Positions 5,099 to 9,656 of a stretch of DNA of 9,656 nt are shown in pieces. Below the pieces are notes generated by a model. The model saw only the letters and a list, made by a program, of their open reading frames with translations. It ran no database searches and was not told where the DNA came from. Every line of letters starts with the position of its first letter. Positions within the stretch are counted from its first letter, which is position 1. Made by a program: the position numbers and the translations under genes. The DNA comes from Lachnospiraceae bacterium (GTDB lineage Bacteria; Bacillota; Clostridia; Lachnospirales; Lachnospiraceae): the NCBI GenBank assembly GCA_017964055.1, contig JAGCSS010000347.1:1-9656 (forward strand). The letters run 5' to 3'.

Positions 5099-8071
5099 AT
5101 GAAAAAACGTATCATTGCAGCAGTTATCATTTGTGCGATCGTGATCGCGGGCGGTGTGTTGCTCTTTACGAGGATCAATGCCGAATATGTTGAAAAGCCG
5201 GACGAGACTGAGGTAGCGTCCGCTATTGCCCTGCTTACGAACGCACTCGGCGAGGATGCCATGTACTGTGACTGGATCGACGGTCTCGGCGCAGAACCCT
5301 CCGCACTCTACGGCAGCGGATCTGTAACCTCCGCTCCGGCTAAAAATGCGTCTGCGGCAGAAAACGTTTCGAACGCGCCCGAAGGTTTTGTTTCTATCGA
5401 TTACAACGAGAGCGTTACCTATCGCGTAAATGTCGCAAAGGCCGGCCTCTACGCAATGAAGCTCATGTATGTGCCCACCGGCGGCACGATGTCCGATTTC
5501 GCGGTGAGCATGAGCATAAACGGCAGCGTTCCCTACCATGAGATGAAGATCATCGCGCTGCCCCAGATGTGGAGCGATGAAACAAAGGATTATCTTACCG
5601 ACAGCTACGGTGACCAGATGGCTCCGAAGCAGGTAAGAAACGATGAGATCAGGGAAAGATATCTCTACAGCAGCACCTATATCTCGGATGAGCCGCTTAT
5701 GTTCATGCTGAACGAGGGCGACAACGAGATCGAACTCACAAATATAGCGGCGAACGGTCTGGGACTCGGAACACTTACGGCCCTTCGTCCCGCAGACGAG
5801 CCGGTCGGATACGAGACCTACATCGCGGGTTTCGCGGGAAAGGCCCGTCCCACCGAAATGATCACAGTCAACGCGATCGACTATACGAAAAAGAATTCCA
5901 CACAGGCCATTTACATGACCGAGGCGGATCCGGCAGCCTTACCGTACGATGTTCACTATAAGAAGCTGAATACGGTCAAATTCACCGAAGCCGGAACGGA
6001 GCTCTACTACGAGCTCGATGTAAAGGAAGAGGGGCTCTACAGCCTCAGCTTCCATTACACCAACGAAAAAGAAGAATACGACGCTTTTGAAAGCATATAT
6101 ATAGACGGAGAGATTCCCTTCGCAGAGCTGAAAAGCTACGCGTTCGCCCCTACCGGAACCACATGGACGAACGCGACCCTCTCCGATAAGGACGGCAATC
6201 CGTACCTCATCTACCTGAGCGCGGGCAGGCACGAGCTCTGCCTCAAGGAAGAGCAGGAGAACGTGTACCGCGCATGGAGATACGCGAGACTGATCTCCGG
6301 ACATGTGGCGCAGTTCTCGCTCGAGATCGGCAGGATCATCGGTGCCGACAAGGATAAATACAGGACCTGGCGCATGACCAAGTACATCCCGGAGATCCCT
6401 GATTATCTGGACGCCTACACGACACTGATCGACTACATCCGCTATCTGTCGCAGGACAACGCGACTTTCGGGATCAACAGCGCGCTGCTCTCTGATATGG
6501 ACAAAGCCATGATATTCATCAGGCAGATGCGCAAATATCCCGATGAGATAGCGCTCTATACACAGAAGCTTACGGGCAGGGATAATTCGGTACTCGTTTC
6601 GATGAGTAATTTTACCTCCGAGATCCTTAACTGCAAGTTTACGCTGGACATGATCTATGCCGGCGCTGAGGGAGCAAAGCTTCCGAAGGCTTCGGCGGGT
6701 TTCGGGACCAAGCTCGGCAACGGGATTAAGAAACTGCTCTTGAGCTTTACCGACAACAAATACAGCACCGACGTCAACGACGACGAAGCCGTGACCGTAT
6801 GGGTAAACCGGGCCGTAACGCATGTCGATCTGCTCCAGAAGATGATCGATACGGACTTTACCGTGAATACGGGCATCAAGGTCAAGGTCAGCATCATGCC
6901 GGACGCAAACAAGCTCACGCTTTCCTCGGCGGCCGACGAGACACCCGATATCGCTCTGGGACTTTCGTCGCATATGCCTTTCGACCTGGCTGCCCGTGAT
7001 GCTCTCTACGATCTGACGCAGTTCGAGGATTTCTGGCAGGTGGCTGACAGATTCGTGCCCGGCGCGTTTGTGCCTTACGTATTTAACGAAGGCGTGTACG
7101 CACTCCCCGAGACACTGAATTTCTACTCACTGGTTTACAGGACAGACATATACAAGAACCTCGGGCTTACTCCTCCCGACACCTGGCAGGAAGTCGTTGA
7201 CCAGCTCCCCGAGCTGCAGCGCTACGGCATGAACTTCTACCACAACATCTCCGCCGGAGTCGGATACAAATGGTTCTATCAGACCGTGCCGCTCATTTAT
7301 CAGAATAACGGCCGGCTGTATACGGAAGACGGACTGACCACCGCCATCGACAGACCTGAGGCGGTTGCGGGCGTACAGGCGCTCGGAAATCTTTTCCTTG
7401 CGTACTCGCTCGACAAACAGGTCAACTCGTTCTTCAACTCATTCAGATATTCGATCCTGCCTGTAGGCATCATCGATTCGAATGAGTACATCCTCTTAAA
7501 GAACGGCGCGCCCGAGCTCGAAGGACAGTGGGCTCTGGCAGCTTATCCCGGAACCGAACAGGCCGACGGCACGGTCAGCCGCTGGTATGTGGCAAACGGT
7601 ACGGGCGGCATCGTATTTAAGGATACGAAGCATGCCGATGAGGCGTGGGAGTTCCTTAAATGGTGGACAAGAACAGACACACAGATCAACTACACGTTTA
7701 CGCTCCGTTCGACCTACGGAAAGGAATTCTTCTGGCTCTCCTCCAATGTTGAGGCCTTAAGGGAAGCTCCTATCGACCAGGCCGACAAGGACGTCATCAT
7801 GGATTCGATCACATGGCTGCGCGATGTTCCGAGATCGATGGGACAGTACCTCGTAGAGCGTTCGCTTTCCGACATCTGGAACAAGATGATCAGCGAAGGA
7901 ACCTCGGCACAGGTTGCGATCGACGAACAGACCATTCCGATCAACCGTGAGATCAAAAAGAAGATGCAGGAGCTCGGATTCATGGATGAGAACGGAAAAC
8001 TGCTCCGGTCCTACGTGATACGCGATGTTGACTGGATCGAAGAACAGATAAAGAATGCACGCGGACAGTAA
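5099..8071 (+). CDS. Membrane-anchored tandem CBM-like / solute-binding fusion protein
   Basis: A 990-aa protein. It begins MKKR followed by a hydrophobic segment (about 5-23), with no lipobox and no clear signal-peptidase site, so it is probably anchored facing outward. Two related beta-sandwich-like repeats follow: repeat 1 (about 95-232) with AGLYAMKLMY and SINGSVPYHEMK, and repeat 2 (about 290-400) with EGLYSLSFHY and YIDGEIPFAELK. The matching GLY and xxxGxxP motifs are 195-196 residues apart. A mostly helical linker (about 405-560) leads to a solute-binding domain starting at AVTVWVNRA (564). This carries TPDIALGLSS, the hinge-like GVYALPETLNFYSLVYRTDIYKN, TPPDTWQEV and AWEFLKWWTR (849-858), typical of SBP_bac_1. 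The repeats resemble carbohydrate-binding modules in their Gly-Leu-Tyr strand pattern, but I cannot name a CBM family. It probably captures polymer ends or large oligosaccharides for the same transporter. Domain order and SBP call are firm; ligand binding by the repeats is inferred. Confidence 0.8.
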   Translation: MKKRIIAAVIICAIVIAGGVLLFTRINAEYVEKPDETEVASAIALLTNALGEDAMYCDWIDGLGAEPSALYGSGSVTSAPAKNASAAENVSNAPEGFVSIDYNESVTYRVNVAKAGLYAMKLMYVPTGGTMSDFAVSMSINGSVPYHEMKIIALPQMWSDETKDYLTDSYGDQMAPKQVRNDEIRERYLYSSTYISDEPLMFMLNEGDNEIELTNIAANGLGLGTLTALRPADEPVGYETYIAGFAGKARPTEMITVNAIDYTKKNSTQAIYMTEADPAALPYDVHYKKLNTVKFTEAGTELYYELDVKEEGLYSLSFHYTNEKEEYDAFESIYIDGEIPFAELKSYAFAPTGTTWTNATLSDKDGNPYLIYLSAGRHELCLKEEQENVYRAWRYARLISGHVAQFSLEIGRIIGADKDKYRTWRMTKYIPEIPDYLDAYTTLIDYIRYLSQDNATFGINSALLSDMDKAMIFIRQMRKYPDEIALYTQKLTGRDNSVLVSMSNFTSEILNCKFTLDMIYAGAEGAKLPKASAGFGTKLGNGIKKLLLSFTDNKYSTDVNDDEAVTVWVNRAVTHVDLLQKMIDTDFTVNTGIKVKVSIMPDANKLTLSSAADETPDIALGLSSHMPFDLAARDALYDLTQFEDFWQVADRFVPGAFVPYVFNEGVYALPETLNFYSLVYRTDIYKNLGLTPPDTWQEVVDQLPELQRYGMNFYHNISAGVGYKWFYQTVPLIYQNNGRLYTEDGLTTAIDRPEAVAGVQALGNLFLAYSLDKQVNSFFNSFRYSILPVGIIDSNEYILLKNGAPELEGQWALAAYPGTEQADGTVSRWYVANGTGGIVFKDTKHADEAWEFLKWWTRTDTQINYTFTLRSTYGKEFFWLSSNVEALREAPIDQADKDVIMDSITWLRDVPRSMGQYLVERSLSDIWNKMISEGTSAQVAIDEQTIPINREIKKKMQELGFMDENGKLLRSYVIRDVDWIEEQIKNARGQ
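5360..5372. promoter_or_regulatory. Intragenic AAACGTTT site in the fusion gene
   Basis: GAAAACGTTTCGA inside the coding region shares 12 bases (AAAACGTTTCGA) with the site at 5069-5080. It encodes ENVSN in a linker before the first repeat, where the sequence is little constrained. It could be an auxiliary operator or chance. Confidence 0.2.
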
Positions 8072-8085
8072 GCGACAGGCTTACT
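8067..8085 (+). ncRNA. Stem-loop overlapping the fusion-gene stop codon
   Basis: AGTAAGC (8067-8073) pairs perfectly with GCTTACT (8079-8085) around GACAG. The TAA stop (8069-8071) lies in the 5' arm, and there is no T run after the stem. It is more likely to be an mRNA-stability or translational-coupling structure than a terminator. Confidence 0.4.
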
Positions 8086-8110
8086 TAAGACTGCAAACGA
8101 GAGGTTTACT

Positions 8111-9043
8111 ATGAGCATGCTTTTTTCAAAGGACAGGTACAAAAGAAACGTGCGTGAATCGCGCGAAGGCCGGCAGGCGGCTCTGCTCCTGCTGCCGTAC
8201 GCGCTGCTGTTCTCGCTGTTCATACTGGTTCCGGTAACCATTGCGATAGGTCTGAGCTTTACCTATTTCGATGTTATCAACAAGCCCACATTCACCGGCC
8301 TGATGAACTATATCTACCTGTTCACGCAGGATACGGTCTTCATGAAGAAGGTACTTCCTAACACCTTCCTCTACGCGCTGATCGTCGGACCGGGCGGATA
8401 CGCGATATCCTTCCTGCTGGCCTGGATGCTCTCACAGATACAGGCGATACCGAGAACGATCATCTCGCTGGCGATATACACGCCTTCCATGGTAGGACAG
8501 GTATTCATCGGAGTAGTATGGAAGAGTATCTTTTCGGGCGATCAGAGAGGTATCGTAAACAACATCCTCTTAGAGCTCAACATCATCGATACGCCGATAC
8601 AGTTCCTTCTCACCAAGGACTATTTCATGCAGATCATGATACTGATCTCACTCTGGTCGGCGATGGGTATCGGATTCCTCGCGATGATATCGGGTATCCT
8701 GAACATCAACGAGGAACTCTATGAAGCGGCGTATGTGGACGGCATGAAGAACCGTTTCCAGGAGATCATCTACATCACGATCCCTTCGATGAAGCCTCAG
8801 ATGCTCTTCGGCGCGGTAATGGCCATCGTTAACGCCTTCAACATGGGCTGGATCGGAGTAACGCTCTCGGGCGCGAATCCGACGCCGGAATACGCCGGAC
8901 AGCTGATAACGAACCACATCGACGATTACGGCTTCATCAGATATGAGATGGGCTACGCGGCGGCTGTTTCGGTAATGCTGCTGATCATAGTCTATCTGTT
9001 CAATATCGTGGCTCACAAGTTCTTCGGCTCGAAGGACGAATGA
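8111..9043 (+). CDS. Sugar ABC transporter permease, MalF/LplB type
   Basis: A complete 310-aa integral membrane protein forming half of the translocation channel of a CUT1 importer. The ATG at 8111 is chosen for AGAGG (8100-8104) six bases upstream; ATG 8117 is an alternative two codons on. About six membrane segments are visible: 23-48, 85-108, 116-138, 171-196, 231-251 and 280-302. The first is the characteristic [19 protein letters not shown], followed by SFTYFD and [11 protein letters not shown], as in MalF-type subunits. The EAA loop that docks the ATPase is intact at about 202-225: [18 protein letters not shown] followed by TIP. It lies 39 bp after the fusion gene and 58 bp before the partner permease, so the three are almost certainly co-transcribed. 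The absence of a nearby ATPase gene suggests a shared MsmX/UgpC-like ATPase. Confidence 0.93.
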   Translation: MSMLFSKDRYKRNVRESREGRQAALLLLPYALLFSLFILVPVTIAIGLSFTYFDVINKPTFTGLMNYIYLFTQDTVFMKKVLPNTFLYALIVGPGGYAISFLLAWMLSQIQAIPRTIISLAIYTPSMVGQVFIGVVWKSIFSGDQRGIVNNILLELNIIDTPIQFLLTKDYFMQIMILISLWSAMGIGFLAMISGILNINEELYEAAYVDGMKNRFQEIIYITIPSMKPQMLFGAVMAIVNAFNMGWIGVTLSGANPTPEYAGQLITNHIDDYGFIRYEMGYAAAVSVMLLIIVYLFNIVAHKFFGSKDE

Positions 9044-9071
9044 TCAAAGACAACTGCCAAAAACCAAACTG

Positions 9072-9086
9072 CGGGCGGTCTGCCCG
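9072..9086 (+). ncRNA. Short GC stem-loop between the permease genes
   Basis: CGGGC (9072-9076) pairs with GCCCG (9082-9086) around GGTCT. It ends one base before the purine run that contains the AAAAGGA ribosome binding site (9088-9094) of the next gene, and could modulate translation of the second permease. Five base pairs is short, so the call is tentative. Confidence 0.3.
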
Positions 9087-9101
9087 GAAAAGGAAAATGA
9101 C

Positions 9102-9656
9102 ATGAAGAAAAGGCGCAGAAGATCGAAATTCATGGGTGCCAAGATCAACCCCAAATACTTCTCGACGAGTCAGATCAAGTTCTATCTGATACTGATACCG
9201 CTGGCTGTATTTATGATCATCCCCGTTATCTACGTTATAAATCAGGCGTTTAAGCCCCTGGGAGAGCTGTTCGCATTCCCTCCGACCATATTCGTTAAGA
9301 ATCCCACGGTCAAGAACTTCAAGGATCTGTTCGAACTCTCCGGCACGACGGGCATCCCGATGTCGAGATACATCCTAAACTCCGCGATCGTGACTCTGAT
9401 CACGATATTGCTCAACCTGTTCATCACGGTGCTCGCGGCGTATGTGTTCTCGAAAAAGAAGTTCCGCTCGAAGAAGGTGCTGTTTGAGATCAACCAGCTC
9501 GCGCTGATGTTCGTTCCCACAGCTGTTGCGGTTCCCAGATTCCTGGTCATCGTAAAAGCGGGCATGATCGATACCTGGTGGGCTCATGTGCTTCCTCTCG
9601 CGGCTATGCCTGTCGGACTGTTCCTGGTTAAGCAGTTCACCGACCAGATCCCGGAC
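9102..9656 (+). CDS. Sugar ABC transporter permease, MalG type, 5' part
   Basis: The frame opens at ATG 9102, after AAAAGGA (9088-9094), and runs off the window edge without a stop, showing 185 residues of a family usually 270-300 aa long. An ATG at 9097 is followed at once by a stop and is discarded. The N-terminus is strongly basic (MKKRRRRSKF). Membrane segments are visible at about 27-48, 91-115, 126-152 and 158-177. NSAIVTLITILLNLFITVLAAYVFS and the LPLAAMPVGLFLVKQFTDQIPD ending are typical of MalG-type subunits, where the EAA loop follows directly after the final Pro. It pairs with the MalF-type subunit upstream to form the channel of the importer. The ATPase-docking loop lies beyond the window, so its integrity cannot be judged. 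Confidence 0.92.
   Translation, partial: MKKRRRRSKFMGAKINPKYFSTSQIKFYLILIPLAVFMIIPVIYVINQAFKPLGELFAFPPTIFVKNPTVKNFKDLFELSGTTGIPMSRYILNSAIVTLITILLNLFITVLAAYVFSKKKFRSKKVLFEINQLALMFVPTAVAVPRFLVIVKAGMIDTWWAHVLPLAAMPVGLFLVKQFTDQIPD

Noticed and set aside
5939..6973. 344-codon open frame on the minus strand within the fusion gene
   Set aside because: It lies entirely within a well-supported gene, reads as low-complexity Arg/Val/His-rich sequence without motifs, and has no promoter or ribosome binding site.
1..9656. CRISPR arrays, tRNA/rRNA genes, insertion sequences or phage genes
   Set aside because: I saw no regularly spaced direct repeats, tRNA-like cloverleaf, transposase motifs or terminal inverted repeats. 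The coding regions are accounted for by the glycan genes.

Overview
The window looks like part of a carbohydrate-utilisation locus from a Gram-positive gut or rumen bacterium, most likely a Clostridia/Lachnospiraceae-type Firmicute. The evidence is strong GGAGG-type ribosome binding sites, a lipobox-bearing solute-binding lipoprotein, a CUT1 sugar ABC transporter with no ATPase gene beside it (such Firmicutes often share one ATPase among several transporters), LacI-type AAACGTTT operators, and moderate-GC genes with AT-rich intergenic DNA. The genus cannot be fixed from sequence reading alone. All recognised genes lie on the + strand.

Region 1 (1-2814) is a catabolic pair. The 3' part of a GH88 unsaturated uronyl hydrolase gene enters from the left edge. 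It is followed 30 bp later by a full-length DUF2264 protein, a predicted (alpha/alpha) toroid enzyme. Neither has a visible secretion signal in the part shown, so both probably act on imported uronic-acid-containing oligosaccharides.

Region 2 (2815-3251) is a 437-bp non-coding block. It holds two stem-loop terminators, then an extended -10 promoter flanked by two AAAACGTTTT palindromes whose centres are 63 bp apart, then a structured leader and a strong ribosome binding site.

Region 3 (3252-9656, continuing off the edge) is an ABC importer operon. It encodes a 582-aa Trp-rich lipoprotein solute-binding protein with highly adapted codons, and then a 990-aa membrane-anchored protein with two tandem beta-sandwich (CBM-like) repeats fused to a second solute-binding domain. 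Two permease subunits follow, MalF-type (complete) and MalG-type (cut just before its EAA loop). Each junction carries a stem-loop, which could set unequal expression of binding proteins and permeases.

As a working model, a polymer rich in uronic acid is cut outside the cell by enzymes not in the window. The oligosaccharides are captured by the lipoprotein and/or the anchored CBM-SBP fusion, imported by the permease pair with an ATPase encoded elsewhere, and hydrolysed inside by GH88 and the DUF2264 enzyme. Transcription of the importer is probably controlled by a LacI-family repressor or CcpA. The most unusual items are the CBM-CBM-SBP fusion beside a conventional SBP, and the paired operators.
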